A DNA stretch of 64,000 nt, from assembly GCA_011009095.1 (NCBI GenBank), contig VTPC01008750.1:1-64000 (forward strand). Reading direction: 5' to 3'. Below the pieces are notes generated by a model. The model saw only the letters and a list, made by a program, of their open reading frames with translations, was not told the DNA's origin and did no database searches. This DNA comes from Ignelater luminosus. Lineage: Eukaryota > Arthropoda > Insecta > Coleoptera > Elateridae. Position 1 is the first letter of the stretch, and every line of letters starts with the position of its first letter. The position numbers were made by a program, and so were the translations under genes. Below are positions 45,466 to 58,120 of this stretch, in pieces.

Positions 45466-47099
45466 ATGCAGAGACCTTACAAACCGTTCATGTTAAAAGA
45501 TGCACCTATAGGGACTCTAGGCCTTGCCCAACATACTGGCTGGATGACGAGTGTACCCTTCGTAGAAGTGATGAAGCACTTCATAAAACTGACTTCTTCT
45601 TCAAAAAACAATCCATCGTTATTGATACTGAATAACCATGAGAGCCACCTAGCTCCAACAGTTTTAAATATAGCAAAGGACAATGGCGTTACTTTGTTGA
45701 CTATACAACCGCATAAAAGCCACAAATTGCAGCCCTTGGACGTGTCTGTTTTTGGTCCATTTCAGACGTTCTATAATGCAGCAGCTGACTCGTAGATGGC
45801 GCGGCATCCGGGAAGACCTCTCACGATTTACGATGTTGCAGGATTAGTTGGTCAAGCTTTTGACAAAGCAATGTCATCTGTTAACATAAAGTCTGGATTC
45901 AGAAAAACTGGCATCTTCCCTTTTGATCGGAATAGTTTTTCTGATGACGACTTTATGCCCAGCGAAGTAACAAACCGACCAACTCAGCAGAGTGCTCCAA
46001 CTACTGGCGTTGCACAAATGAAACTGAGAGAAACTTCACAATTAAGTTTGTCTTCTAAGAAGTCGAGATATCCTGCAGAATTCGCGATCGATCCCTTAAC
46101 AAAGTCTCTGGAGACTCAAGCAGGACCTTCGATGGATTTTGCTTCGCGTCAGGATTTCCTAGAGTTTCTCTCAAATAATACACCGTCATTAGATTGCCTT
46201 TCAAAAAAACCTGTTAGTGTCATTGAAGAACAAGGGACACAGTCTACGTCAAATAGATGCAGTGTGACTTTACCGAACCTAATTCCATCTGATGATGACA
46301 AGATGGAGTCAGGTCATTTGAGTCCTATATTAACGGAGACTATAGACCAGGACAAAGCAGATCATGAACCGTTTCTTAAAAATCAGCTCTCAGAAGATCA
46401 GCTTAATCTAATGAATTTCTAAGTTAAACACCTCACTCCTATCACATACGACCAATTAGTAAGTCCCTTAGCATGTAAAGGTTATCCAAAAGCTCAACCA
46501 AGACTTCAGTCTAATAAAGGAAGAAATTGAAAAAGAAGTTGTATTGCCGCCGATACACCTACAAAAAATGAATTCGAAAAAGCTGCTTTAAAGAGAGTGA
46601 AAAGGGTAAAAAATAAAGATAAAAGTTGACAGCCATAGATGAAAATTCGATAGCCAAAGATAAAAGGTTTAAAGCCAAAGAAAAAATCAAAAGCTCAAAG
46701 AAGCCGCTAGTGAAAAAAGTTCTTTTCGAAGACTCTGAAGACGCTATATCCACTTCATCTGATGAATCGAATGATATCCCCTTTTCCCACTTCAAAAAAA
46801 CCAGAACGAGATGATTTCGTCATTATTAGATTTTTTGGTAAACAACAAAAAATCAGCATTATATTGGGAAACTTTTGACTGACAATGATGGTGGGTCTTA
46901 CTATGTAAGTTACTTAGGTAAAAGTAGCAACGTGGATAACAGTTTCTATTTGCTACTCGAACCAAATATGACGACAGTTGGACTAAAAGATATAGAAACG
47001 GTTTTACCTTTGCTTGAAAAACATCAAAAACTTACAAAACGTCAAGCTGATTCTTACGTCTTTCCCAGAAATATCTTGAAAAAGTTTAATTTGCAATAA
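45466..47099 (+). pseudogene. Pogo/Tigger-like transposase, C-terminal two-thirds
   Basis: The DDE_1 core reads FMLKDAPIGTLGLAQHTGWM, VPFVEVMKHFIKLT, LLILNNHESH (D replaced by N) and HKSHKLQPLDVSVFGPFQTF (third acidic residue kept). A TAG at 45793-45795 replaces W in DSWMARHPGRPLTIYDVAG. QAFDKAMSSVNIKSGFRKTG and IFPFDRNSFSDDDFM follow, then a Ser-rich tail to 46422. Beyond it, in shifted frames, DTPTKNEFEKAALKRVKR and the final YYVSYLGKSSNVDNSFYLLL...TKRQADSYVFPRNILKKF (46875-47099) match the terminal module of this transposase group. The HTH and first D are missing. Confidence 0.85.
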
Positions 47100-47143
47100 A
47101 CTCTAATATCTTGTTTTTTTCTTAGAATTAGGAATGTATCACA

Positions 47144-47193
47144 GAGTGCCCCATTGTATGTCACATTGTACCCCAAATACGGGGCAGTCTGTA
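47144..47193 (+). mobile_element. Right terminus of the pogo element
   Basis: The stretch contains CAGAGTGCCCCATTGTATGT and ends ...AATACGGGGCAGTCTG directly before TA (47194-47195). CAG-x-x-TGCCCC words in both orientations, about 45 bp after the transposase stop and next to TA, fit pogo/Tigger termini (CAGxxTGCCCC...). No left terminus was found, in agreement with 5' truncation. Confidence 0.55.
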
Positions 47194-50100
47194 ACACGTG
47201 ACGGATTTCAAAAAAGTGCCATTTAAATAGATTTTTTGCTGTTTTGATATCGTTTTTCTATGTTAACTAAAAGTTTAAATACTTGTAATGTTATTTTAAA
47301 ATTTGCACTAAATCCGTCCCTGTTTTCCAATTTCGTTCGGGTATTTGTTTTCCTGACGCGTAACTTTTAAATTATTTCATTCCATGAACGAATGTTTGTT
47401 AAAATTTTATTTTAAAGAATTGATAACTTTGTGGTCTCGACTTCTGGGCTCCGGCGGACGTGCCGTTTGTTATTTTTCCAATATAGAATTCCTGGAATCT
47501 TAGTCGCAAATGTTGGAGTCACACAGTCTCGGTTAAGTCAGGTTCAAGCTGGTAAATCTACGAAGTGGAATTTTCCATTGTCTCGTAAGAATATTTGCAT
47601 TTTGACCTGTTAGGTCGTGTAACTGGCTTTCCAACCCCACTTCGGTAAGTACAAACTTCGTAACAGGAGAGTTCCATTTTGGCTTCGAGCTGGACGCTCG
47701 CAGCTCGGTCGCTAACAACAATTTGTCTGTCGTGAATTCGCCCTATTTAGTTTTTGGTGTAGTTGCTAGATATTTTCTATCAGGAGGTACAATTATGGCA
47801 GCGACAATTTTGTCGGATCTGGCCTTAGGATTCACGGACGACGGGAGCTTACCCTGAATATTTGTGTGGAGATGTACCTCAAATAAGTGTCAATGGACAC
47901 AGTGTTGGCCGCATCGGCGTTAAAACAAACCGCTTTGTGGGAATAATCAGTTGCGACGAGCTATTAGAAATTTTTGTGTTTGGGAAAATTATTGTTTTAT
48001 CTTTTGGAATCAAATTTACCATCATGTCATCTTGTGGGAAATTCTTCGTCAAGAAAAGGAACTCCATTTCCCATTTCCAATTTTAGTGGAACTACTTTGG
48101 TTCCGGATACCTTGTGTGATGTGTAAAGTACGCTCTCTTGTGGCTTTAAATTAAAGTCAGTGTTTTGTAAAAATGGTCATTATAGTAATTTTAAAATTTT
48201 GTGGATTTAGTTTTGTTAATAACAAGCACCGATCTCTCAACAATGTTATCTTTTTGCCTTTATTGGATTACTGGAACTTGACGGATGAACTGCACATTGT
48301 TTATGAGTAAGAACTATGTTTTAGTATGTTTTTTTGTATTGTCCTTGTGTAAACTTTGAGACACGGCGATTAAATTTGTTATTCACGTAAGTCAGGATAG
48401 CATTGTAAATGTTTTCCGGAAAAAGGGCTTTGATTTTATTATTATTATGGTTGGAGATGTATTCTCACTAATCTATTATTTTTGGTTAATGTACATTTTG
48501 AGGATTTCTTGTTGTTTAAGTATTGCAAACTTATTTGCAGATTATACTTTAGCGTTTATCATTTAATGGTTACTTTGGGTCGCTTAATAGTTTTTTTTAA
48601 GTTTGATGACGAACCCCTCAGGTTTCGTTTGAATATGATTATATCGTTTTTCTTTGTGTAAAGTTTTAAAGTGTTTCTGTTTATAATTGATGTTATTCAA
48701 ATTTATTTTATCAATCCATATTGAATTATTTTCAACGTTATTAACTTCATTAATTTATGTTTTCATGAACTAAATCTTTGTTAATCATTTTTTTTTCTTT
48801 GCATATTGAAGATATAATAAACCAACTGTGTTTCATCTATTTTGGTATTTTATTTGTGTAAACAATCAGGTAAGGTATTGTGTTATGAGTGTCCCAGGTT
48901 TCCAGTAATAAAGAATCAAATTTTTTGCTTCTGACAATTTAAGAGTTAACGTTTTGTAAACTTTATTTTAATCATGAGAAAGAGAGAGAGTTATGTTGCA
49001 CATTATGATGTTTTATTATTTTATGTTTTTGGTGTTGATGATAATTTTATTATGGTCTGTTGTGTGTTAACTAATGAAGCTTCGTATAGAGTGGAGAGTG
49101 CATTATAGCATCCAAATACAATTTTAAGTTTCTGTATACAGGGTGATACTTCCTATGGCCACCCATATACAGGATTTTCGCCGATGTGGGGACAGGTCGG
49201 CGGATTATTTCTTTTTAGCATAACTGTTTCCTGGCGCCCTTTTGGTATCTCTTTTAGGCTTTTCAGCCAAGAGCTAAGTTTTAGGTCCAGGTAAGATCAT
49301 CAAAGCCTGGATTATTTACTATTTTGGAACCTACTCCCGTCTTCGACATGAGCTATGGGCTTGAACATCTACCGACATCTGGCTTATGCGGGACTTGTGC
49401 ATACTTTTGGGTATTTTCCCGTTACATACTGTTGATTATTTTAAGCCTACTGAAAATGTCTTATAATAAATATTTTGAGTTTCATAACACGATTTGGCTT
49501 TTTTGTCACACTGTGCCCAACCTTAACCTACATTTTGTATTTGTAATTTATATGTGCCAGTCCATAAAAGTGTAAATGCTTTTACACCAGTTCATTTTTA
49601 TTTAGAAACATTACATATGGGTCTGTTCTCAATTCTTTTGTCATGGGAGCAAAATTATTTACTACGTTTATACATGTAATCCATTGCTTTGTTCGAATTG
49701 TATTAATTAAGCAGTAACTGTTATTGTTACCAAACCTATTTTTTTAAAGATTTTTGTTAGGTAATAAAGGCCGCAATTACACACTTTTTATTGTAAAGAA
49801 TGTAAAGAATTAATTTCCAACAGATTTTTTTCTTTAATTACATTATTGTATTATTTCCTTGTATAATATTTTCAGGAACTAGTAAAAGACTGTTGACAAG
49901 TGTATTTAATAACATCATATCTGCAGAAGGAGTATTTTGCAGCAGATACAAAGTCCTTATTGGTGTAGAAAACAATTAAGAAGTTTATCCAAAAGCTCAT
50001 TAATCCAAATAGTATGATTCAAGGTAAATAGCTAAAACTATCTCAATTTGGTACCCTTTACGCACAATATTATATTAGAGAACAATAATGCCACAAAAGT

Positions 50101-51076
50101 AGCATCTTGGTAAAAATGGACTAATGAGGTATTTCTGAGAACTATTTTGTTTTTAAAAAGAAGTGCATGACCAAAAATTTTGAAATACTTACTAGGAAAT
50201 ACAAACGCCAAAAACAATATAAGTGGTTGCTATCTAAATTAAAGATGTCTTGTTTACATTTTCATATAGCAATACAACAACAAATACTATACAGAAACAA
50301 TTTTATTTTGTTGTAGCTGTTACGATGCTGTTACTGAGTTCAACTTATGAATTAGCTGAATTTATAGAGAATTAAAATATTTCTAACACGATTTGGTATA
50401 GAATAATAACTGTTCTTTTAACAGGCTCAACATTTTAGTGACATATATTTACTTAAGTTGAGGGTTTAGTTTGTCAGATTTATTGAAAAGTCTAATTTCC
50501 AATGTTATGTCGTGACCTAGTCAGAATTCTAAATTAAAAACATTTATCAAGTTCGCTTTTAAATAAATGGTGCTAAACTACATTTTGAAAACGCCCGCTC
50601 AAACCATTAGTTTGCCTGACGAACAACAGATGGCGTACGAAAATTATGTTGCTGCTTTTTTATTAAAGGCCTGCACTTCTTAACAGGGGTATTTTGTGGT
50701 GAGTAGTGTGTTTTGTTCCCGGCAAAAATTTTTCGTCGCTCCTGTCAAACTTCGTTGGAGATTATCAAGTACCTATAATAAGTAAGTGTGCGTACTTGTC
50801 TATTATTTAAAGTTGTAGAACATTTGATATATTTAAAGTGTGTAATAGTACACCTATTTGTAACATTTCCTGTACAATTTAAGAGCTGTGCCTAAAAATG
50901 TTGCATGATAGTGATCGGGTACCCTCGGACACGAAATGTCGGGTACCCCCGCATATTGTTTTAAGTTTTGAATTTCGCAATAATTGTTCTAACGAACAAC
51001 AGTTGTTCTGTCAATTTGCTTATTTATGGAAAGTATTTTAAAATAGTGTTTCTATTGTTGCAGAAAGACTTGAAAT
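47194..51076. other. Long gene-free stretch
   Basis: No coding similarity recognised over 3.9 kb. A GC-richer block (47430-47860) could be part of an old LTR or element end, but no partner repeat is in the window. ACAGGGTGATACTTCC at 49140 resembles an arthropod interspersed-repeat end. Two copies of TCGGGTACCC stand at 50917 and 50937. Confidence 0.4.
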
Positions 51077-52660
51077 ATGCCGAAATTTAAGGGAAGAATT
51101 AGTAATAGAGGAAAATGGGACGAAAATAAAATGAAAGAAGCAGTTAAATGTGTAATGGAAGGCAAGTTATCAGTAAGACAAGCGGCAGACAGGTATGATG
51201 TACCAAGAAGCTCACTTCACGATCGCCTGAAAGTTTTGAAAAGTGGCAAAGAGATTGCTTACCAACCGAAGTTGGGACGATTTGAATCCACATTTTCTGG
51301 GAACTTATCGAAACAACTCCATGAACACGTTAAAGAACTTGACAATCGTCTGATGCCATTGAGTAGGAAGGAGTTTTTGAAATTAGCATTTGATCTAGCA
51401 GAAGGTCTCAAAATTCCTCATAGATTTAAGAAAGAGAAGGGAATCGCAGGAAAAGACTTTTTTACAGTTTTAGAAAAAAATATCCGGATATTGTTTTAAG
51501 AACTCCCGAATCGACTAGCATTGCGCATGGTGTTGTGTTCGATAAATCACAAGTTGACCGTTTCTTTGATCAGCTTAATCACCTTCGAGGAAAATATAAA
51601 TTCTCCCCTCGTATTTACAACGTCGATGAAACAGGGGTATCAAATGTGCATAAAAATAATAGTTATTTCGATAAAAGGGAAAAACAAGTTGGCAAATTAA
51701 CATCTGCAGAAAAAGGTCGAAATGTCACTTTTGCAATGAATGTCACTGGCCATTTCATACCTCCACTTTTCATGTTTCCTCGGAAGGAAATTGATAAGAA
51801 CGGTCACTTGATAATAGGAGATCCGCCAGAAAGTATTGCTGTTCCACATTAGAGCGGGTGGATGAACGGTGACGTGTTGCAGCATTTTAAACAGCATGTT
51901 CAACCAACAGAAACGAATCCTGTCCTCTTAATTTTGGATGGCCATGCTAGTCATAAAGAGCTGGCAGTTATAGAATATGCACGTAAATATTACATTCATA
52001 TGCTGAGCACACCATCGTATACAATTCATAAGTTACAGCCGTTGGAGAGGACAGTTTTTAAACCTTTTAAGGCTGCATTTGCAACTGTAAGTTCAGCATG
52101 GATGAGACGAAATCCTGCGGCTAGAATCACTGATTATGATATTGCTGCATTCTTGGACGAAGCCTTCAGCAGAGCAGCTAGGCTTGAAATAACAAAAAAC
52201 GGGTTCAAATGCACAAGAATCTATCCTTTCAATCCTGAAATCTTTACTGACATTGATTTTTTACCATCATTGATGACAGATGTTGCGCAAGAAGTTGCTT
52301 CTAAAGAAAATATTCCCAATAAACTTCAGCAGCCCATTCTTAATCGCCAGTGTCCTCCACTAGTCCTACATTGCCTGCAACTGAAGCGGTGCATTCAACC
52401 AACACGACAGATTTATTAAAACAGCCGTCACCACTTCCTGATGGGTCAAAGAAACGCTTAGTAACGTGGGCTCGAAAAACCTAAAAGAGCGAGATTTTAA
52501 CATCTTCACCATATAGAAAAGATGTAGAGAGCAAACAGAAAAGTCAGGGCAATAAAAAGGACGAAGCGAATAAACAAAAAGGTAAAGGCGCTAAAAAGAC
52601 GTTGAACACAAAGAAAATTTATCCTTTAAAAATACAAAAAGATACAACACCGCATATCAA
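51077..52660 (+). pseudogene. Pogo/Tigger-like transposase, nearly full length
   Basis: ATG 51077 opens MPKFKGRISNRGKWDENKMK with an HTH_psq domain (AVKCVMEGKLSVRQAADRYD, VPRSSLHDRL). An A-run at about 51472-51480 causes a frameshift; the next frame reads RTPESTSIAHGVVFDKSQVD, the first catalytic D in YNVDETGVS, and a TAG at 51850 in place of the next codon before SGWMNGDVLQHF. The third frame (to 52419) has LLILDGHASH (second D), HKLQPLERTVFKPFK (E where D is usual) and AWMRRNPAARITDYDIAAFL. A Lys/Arg/Ser-rich tail continues to about 52650 after another shift. All domains are present in order, so this is a mildly damaged copy. Confidence 0.88.
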
Positions 52661-52973
52661 TCTACACATGAACACAATGAGAATTTATTTTAATATGTCA
52701 GTGCACGTCCTTTTAAAATGTTAATAACGATTGTAAATTATTTTAAAATGTAATAGATATGAATAATTAATAGTAATGATGTAAGTAAAATAACATACAA
52801 ATATAATTTAATAAATTAATATAACATATGATTCTACTTTACAGGCAAAGAATGTTAAAAATAGGAAAAATTAAGTTGTAACAACTATTGATAATTTAAA
52901 CATGTTGATAACGATATCCATATATATCGAAACGTTCATGTAATAAATGTTTTAACAATTTCCTTCCCCTAAT
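52661..52973. other. AT-rich spacer
   Basis: No gene. A pogo right terminus is expected here but none was recognised. Confidence 0.4.
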
Positions 52974-54115
52974 AATGAACTAATAGCAAACAGCCCAACA
53001 AAGAAAAGTAAGAATGATTATTTAGAAACTTCTGGAATAATTGATACAAATTTAATGAATGAAGAGCCATCAACTTCAAAATGTGAAAATAAAAACAAAA
53101 CTTCTGAAATGGAGAATACCAACTTTACTATTTTTATCAATGGTGATTCAGAAAGCGATCATGACGGTATAGACTCTGAATCCAATGATAATGAAAAAAA
53201 CCAAGTGCGATGAAACTATAAAAATGAATTTATCAAAAGATTTAGCTAGTTAGGTAGTACAACATCGTATCTGTCATGCTTCATTGAATTCACTTTTACA
53301 AATATTAAGATTGCATGGTCATACTGAGTTACCAGTTGATGCAAGAACCCTGATGAAAATACCTAGGACCACACGTTTTCGTGTTAGTTATAGAAGTGGT
53401 GGACAATATGCTCATTTTGGAATTGCTGCTGGTATTATTTGGTTTTTAGAAAAATGGTTTCCTGCTTACCCTAATGAAATAAAAATTAATGTTAATATTG
53501 ATGGCTTGCCATTAAGCAAAAGCTCAGAAAGTCAGTTTTGGCCAATATTTGCTTCAATTGTAAACAATGATTATTATACGGAACCATGTATAGTTGGTTG
53601 TTACCATGGCTTACAAAAGCCAGACAATGTAAATAATTTTCTGGAACTCTTTGTTGAAGCAAAACAGCTATTAAGTGAAGGAGTTACCATTACAAATAGT
53701 TTAAAAATTCCTTTCAAAATAAATGCAATAATATGTGATGCACCAGCAAAATCATTCATAAGCTGTGTAAAAAAACCATAATGGTTATTTTGGTTGCACA
53801 AAAGGTATTCAAGAAGGTGATTATATTGAGGATAGGGTAGTCTTTTCTAAAGTAGGTTGCAGCTTACGTATTGATGCTTCTTTTATTAACAGAAACCAAC
53901 CTGAACATCATGTGGGTTCTTGTTGCTTAGAATTAAATATTGGAATGGTTTTCCAGATTCCAATTGATTATATGCATTTAGTTTGCTTAGGTGTGATGAA
54001 ACGGCTCTTACAGTTTAGGGTAGACGGAAAGATGGGTACTAGAATGGCCCCTCCAGATATATATCTTTATCTAATAATTTGCAAACTATAAGAGAATATG
54101 TTCCGTTAGAATTTC
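52974..54115 (+). pseudogene. tnp2-like transposase, N-terminal and catalytic part
   Basis: An acidic N-terminus (NFTIFINGDSESDHDGIDSE) leads, with one frame change at about 53200 and a TAG at 53250, into HRICHASLNSLLQILRLHGH, LPVDARTLMKIPRT, GQYAHFGIAAGIIWFLEKWF, NVNIDGLPLSKSSESQFWPI, NDYYTEPCIVGCYHGLQKPD and INAIICDAPAKSFISCVKK. Shifted frames then give HNGYFGCTKGIQEGDYIEDR, IPIDYMHLVCLGVMKRLLQF and REYVPLEFPRK. D in NIDGLPL, CDAPAK and DYMH are the conserved acidic positions. I know this family from aphids and other invertebrates as tnp2-like transposase genes. At about 54115 it passes in frame into a P-type transposase. Confidence 0.75.
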
Positions 54116-56590
54116 CTCGAAAACAGGAATGTGTAACAACATTTTCATTCCCTAAGGACGATGAAAGAAAGTTGCAGTGGATTCGAGCAATTCCAAGAAA
54201 AGATTGGACTCCTTCTTCTAGTGCAGTGGTGTGTGTAAAACATTTTTGTGAGAGTGATGTAATTTATCATGATAAGTGGTTGCTTTCTGATGGTACTGTT
54301 CAACAACTCAGTTTAAGAAATCCTAAACTGAAACCTGAGGCTGTTCCGTGTGTTTTTCCAAATCTACCATCGTATTTGTCTTCTAAGCCAAAATGTACTA
54401 GACGTGATCCTCAAGAAAGACATGACAACATTATTAAAAAACACTCTCAGGTAGTTGAAGACTTTTTAAAAAAAGACATTATTAGTGATTTTAATGATTT
54501 AAAGAATAATTATTGCCAACAAGTTAATATCTTCGAGTGGAATGTAAAACTACTAGATGCAGCTATTCATTTTTATGTATTGAATTGCGATGATGGTTTA
54601 TCGATTGAAAATAGCATTAGTATTAAGCAAGATCTTACGGTACATGTGTATGTAAGAGGTAATTTGTTATCCGAACATGATTTAAATTGGATTTTACCTT
54701 GTGATCTAAAATTAAGTAGATGGTCACAACTTGTTAATCTGCTTGCCCATTTTAAATCATATGCTTCTAATTCAAGTAATTCTGAATTATCATACAACCT
54801 TAAGAAGGGATTAGAATATCTTATTAAAGCAGGTGAACGTGCCAAAGAAAGTGATGCTTTTGAATTTATAAAAACTTTGCAAATTATAATAGATCAGTTG
54901 CAACAGATGGTTAGTAATAAAAGAAAATATTCAATTAACACAATTATCATGGCCTTTGTATTATATTCACAAACATCATGCTGCTATAGGTTACTCCGGG
55001 AATTCTTCATTCTTCCTCATAAACGTTACTTACAGTCCATCTCTTCTTCCTTAAATGTCTCACCCGATTTGGATAATAATAATAAAAATTATTTATTAGG
55101 GATTTCAAAACCTTTAAACAGCATTGAAAAAGTTGTTGTTCTTCAGATTGATGAGATTTATATATCTTCTCGTCTAGATTATAGAGCAAAAAACATTGTT
55201 GGGGTAGCTTCAAACAGCAATGACAATGAATTAGCAAAAACTGTGGTTACTTTTATGATATCTGGAGCATTTTCCAATGTTAAAGAAATTGTTAAATTTT
55301 CGCCAGCAAATAATATAAAAGGGGAAGATCTAGTACATGTTATTAAAGATACCATAACTTTCATTCAAAGCTGTGGTTTTGAAATTCTCTGCATAGTTAC
55401 AGATAACCACTCAATTAATAGAGTTGCTTTTAAAAACATTTCTTCTACTTATAGTTTTCCAAATCCTTCAAGTCCAGAAAAATTAATCTTTCTCATTTTC
55501 GATTTTGTTCATATATTTAAAAATATTTGGAAAAATTGGATGAATCTTAAAAATCTTCATCAAACATTCATCTATTGTGACTTCATAGAAAGTACTCCTG
55601 AAAATACCGTGAAATATGCAAAATTTCGACACCTTAAGGATGTATATCGAGCTGAAAAAAACTTGATTGTCAAACAAGCATATAAATTAAATTATAAATC
55701 ATTATATCCAACCGTTTTAGAAAAACAAAAGGTTAATTTGGCAGACAATATATTCCATGCTTCCACAATTGCATGCTTAAATTGTAATAATAATTATAAG
55801 GAAACTGCTGAATTTCTTCAAATTATTAGAAATTGGTGGGATATTGTAAATAATAGAGATGTTATCAAGGGAGAAATAAAACGAAATGACATGTGCAAGC
55901 CTTTTAAAAGTCCATCAGATGATAGAATTGAATGGTTGAAAAAATTTGCCGATTGGCTACAACGATGGCATAATTTAACGCAGTACAATGGGTATTTAAC
56001 CAAAGAAACATTTAGTGCCATGTATCAAAGCACACTAGCTTTAATATCCATTATTCAATATGTTTTTAGCCATTTTTCAGAAGTGAAATATGTTTTACCT
56101 GGAAAATTCACTACTGAAAATCTAGAAAAACGATTTGGCATGTGTCGCTCATTAGCAGGGTGTAACTACAATGTTTCATTAGATGACATTTACGGTGCAG
56201 AAAAGAAGATTAGAATAAAAAATATTTTTAAAAAAGCTGATAGCAGTAACTTTTCCTTGAGTGACATACAAGAACAATTCCATTCTGTTGAATTACCTGA
56301 TGCTCAGTAGGATATATTAAGTATTGACCTTGCTAATGAGGAAAATGGCACACTTAATAAATTCATGGGTGTTCTGAATAATCATGATTACTTACAAACT
56401 GCAGTAATTGATGAATCTGCACAAATCTATGTATGTGGATATGCTGCACATTCTATATCAAAGAAAATACGATGCACTGAATGCATTTCTTCTCTTTTAT
56501 TAATATCCAAAGGGACGTATATTAATAACCAGTACTTTGATTATTTGCAACGACAAGGTTTATCGATACCTTCCGAGAAATTATGTTATA
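54116..56590 (+). pseudogene. P-element/THAP9-like transposase, main part
   Basis: The THAP finger is nearly complete (ECVTTFSFPKDDERKLQWIR, IPRKDWTPSSSAVVCVKHFC with the C-x2-H pair) but lacks its first cysteine and ATG. A THAP9-type linker follows, then the RNase H-like core: VVVLQIDEIYISSRLDYRAK (D), EILCIVTDNHSINRVAFKNI (D) and LIFLIFDFVHIFKNIWKNWM. The C-terminal GKFTTENLEKRFGMCRSLAG motif also appears. The 743-codon frame ends at TAG 56308; the same frame resumes at once (DILSIDLANEENGTLNKFMG) through IYVCGYAAHSISKKI to 56590, where a Tc1 interrupts it at EKLCY. A single nonsense codon is the only internal lesion before the insertions. Confidence 0.88.
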
Positions 56591-57878
56591 AAGGTTGAAC
56601 ACGCCAAAACCTGGGCACGAATTAGAACTTACTAGTGCTAAGATAAGAGACATAGGTTGTTTTTTATTTTGACAAAACATATCTAGTAGCCATAGAAACA
56701 AAATGTGACAATTGATATTTTTTGTTGTTCATTCGTTGTTAACATGGCAAGCCGTCAACTGCAGCTACGTGAAATTATCTTGCACGAAAACACTAAAAAT
56801 CTTCTAATGAGTTACAAAGCACTAGCAAAAAAGTTAAATTATCCTCAATCAACTGCTTGTTCTGTTTTAAAAAAGTTCCGAGACCGTTTAACAGTGGAAA
56901 GAAAGCCAGGAAGCGGAGGAAAACAAGGAGTGAAGGACAAAAAGAAGAAACAACGCGTATTACAGCTTTTTGTATCCAATCCCAAGTTGTCATCGCGTGA
57001 TGTGACTAAAAAGATAAAAATGTCCCAATTGTATGTACAAAAAGTTAAGAGTAGAGCTAGTTTAAAAAGTTATAAGGCAAAAATCGCACCCGATCGTAAT
57101 GCTAAACAGAATTTAACTGCCAAAACGTAGATCGACAAAATTGCACAAACATTTTTTAACAAGATATGAATGCATGGTAATGGATGACGAAACTTATATC
57201 AAAGCAAATTCGGGGTCACGAGTTTTACACCAGCAAAAGTCGTGAAGATGCTCCAGAAGATTGTAAACTTAAAAAAAGGTCCAAGTATCCAAGAAAATAC
57301 TTACTTTGGCAAGCTATTTGTAGCTGTGGAAAAAGAAGTCGGTCATTCATCACCACGGGAACAATAAACCAGGAAATTTACAAAACGGACTGCTTGCAAA
57401 AGCGGCTTCTGCCTTTTCTACAAGAGCATAAGTCATAACCATCGTTTTGGCCAGACTTAGCCAGTTGCCACTATGATAAATCAGTGAAAGAGTTGTATGA
57501 GCAAATGGAGTTGTTGTAGTTCCCAAAGACTGCAATCCCCCCAACAGTCCTGAACTTCGACCAATCGAAGGGTATTGGTCTATAATGAAATACATCTTAA
57601 AAAAGAAAGGTGGAGAAGCAAATTCCGTGGCTGACCTACAGAAATCTTGGTCATGGGCTACAAAAAGAGTCAGCGATGAGGACGTGCAAACTCGAATGAG
57701 TCGTATACGACGTAAAGTACGTTCTCTGGCGTATGCTGGTAAATTAGATTAAACAAATATTGTTCACATGTAAAAGACATCATAAATAAATAAAGTATCT
57801 CTTGTTTTTGTTCAAATAATAATTTCTTTTTTTATAAAATAAAATTTTAAGCGCCCACGTTTTGGCGTGTTCAACCTT
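56591..57878 (+). mobile_element. Tc1/mariner-like transposon, 1288 bp, TA-flanked
   Basis: Left end AAGGTTGAACACGCCAAAAC (56591) is the exact inverse of the right end GTTTTGGCGTGTTCAACCTT (ending 57878); the match continues with [C/G]TGGGC. Both ends abut TA (56589-56590, 57879-57880). Removing it with one TA restores the P-transposase frame EKLCY-IFVHMYS. It holds one transposase on the plus strand. Confidence 0.93.
56744..57752 (+). pseudogene. Tc1/mariner transposase, DD37E-like, frameshifted
   Basis: ATG 56744 gives MASRQLQLREIILHENTKNL and a helix-turn-helix (YKALAKKLNYPQSTACSVLK). A second basic helix region follows with SNPKLSSRDVTKKIKM. After a stop at about 57128 and frame changes, the core gives YECMVMDDETYIKANSG (first D), PDLASCHYDKSVKELYE (second D) and PPNSPELRPIEGYWSIMK (E). 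Counting across the frameshift there are 37 residues between second D and E, pointing to the DD37E group known from mosquitoes and other insects. The C-terminus RRKVRSLAYAGKLD ends at TAA 57752. Confidence 0.82.
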
Positions 57879-57880
57879 TA

Positions 57881-57990
57881 TATTTGTGCACATGTATAGC
57901 ATTTTTGAATGCATAATCAATAACACAGAATTAGAAAGTATATTTCTAAAACTTAAAAATCAGAAAATGCTTATATGCAAACTTACTCAT
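57881..57990 (+). pseudogene. P-type transposase, segment between Tc1 and hAT insertions
   Basis: The frame left at 56590 resumes as FVHMYSIFECIINNTELESI and FLKLKNQKMLICKL, then stops at the 8-bp duplication TTACTCAT that precedes a hAT end at 57991. Confidence 0.8.
57983..57990 (+). repeat. hAT target site duplication, left copy
   Basis: TTACTCAT, repeated exactly at 61158-61165. Confidence 0.93.
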
Positions 57991-57996
57991 TAGTGT

Positions 57997-58120
57997 CCGA
58001 CCGAAAGTTCGGTTTCGGTTTCGGTCGAGTTTCGGCAAAAAAACGGGTTTCGGTTTAGTTTCGGTTTCGGCGGCAAACCTGCCGAAACTACGACCGAAAC
58101 CGAAACTGCATTCGGGAGTT
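57997..58120 (+). repeat. hAT left subterminal repeats (GTTTCGG words)
   Basis: The word TTTCGG or its inverse CCGAAA occurs about ten times in 120 bp in both orientations. The same words cluster at 61074-61157 at the other end. Clustered short words next to TIRs are the transposase-binding arrays of hAT elements (known for Ac and others); the function here is inferred. Confidence 0.75.

Noticed and set aside
47796..47805. TGGCAGCGAC as a retrotransposon primer-binding site after an LTR-like block
   Set aside because: The short word is plausible, but no LTR partner, no PPT and no gag/pol follow, so I could not support an element.
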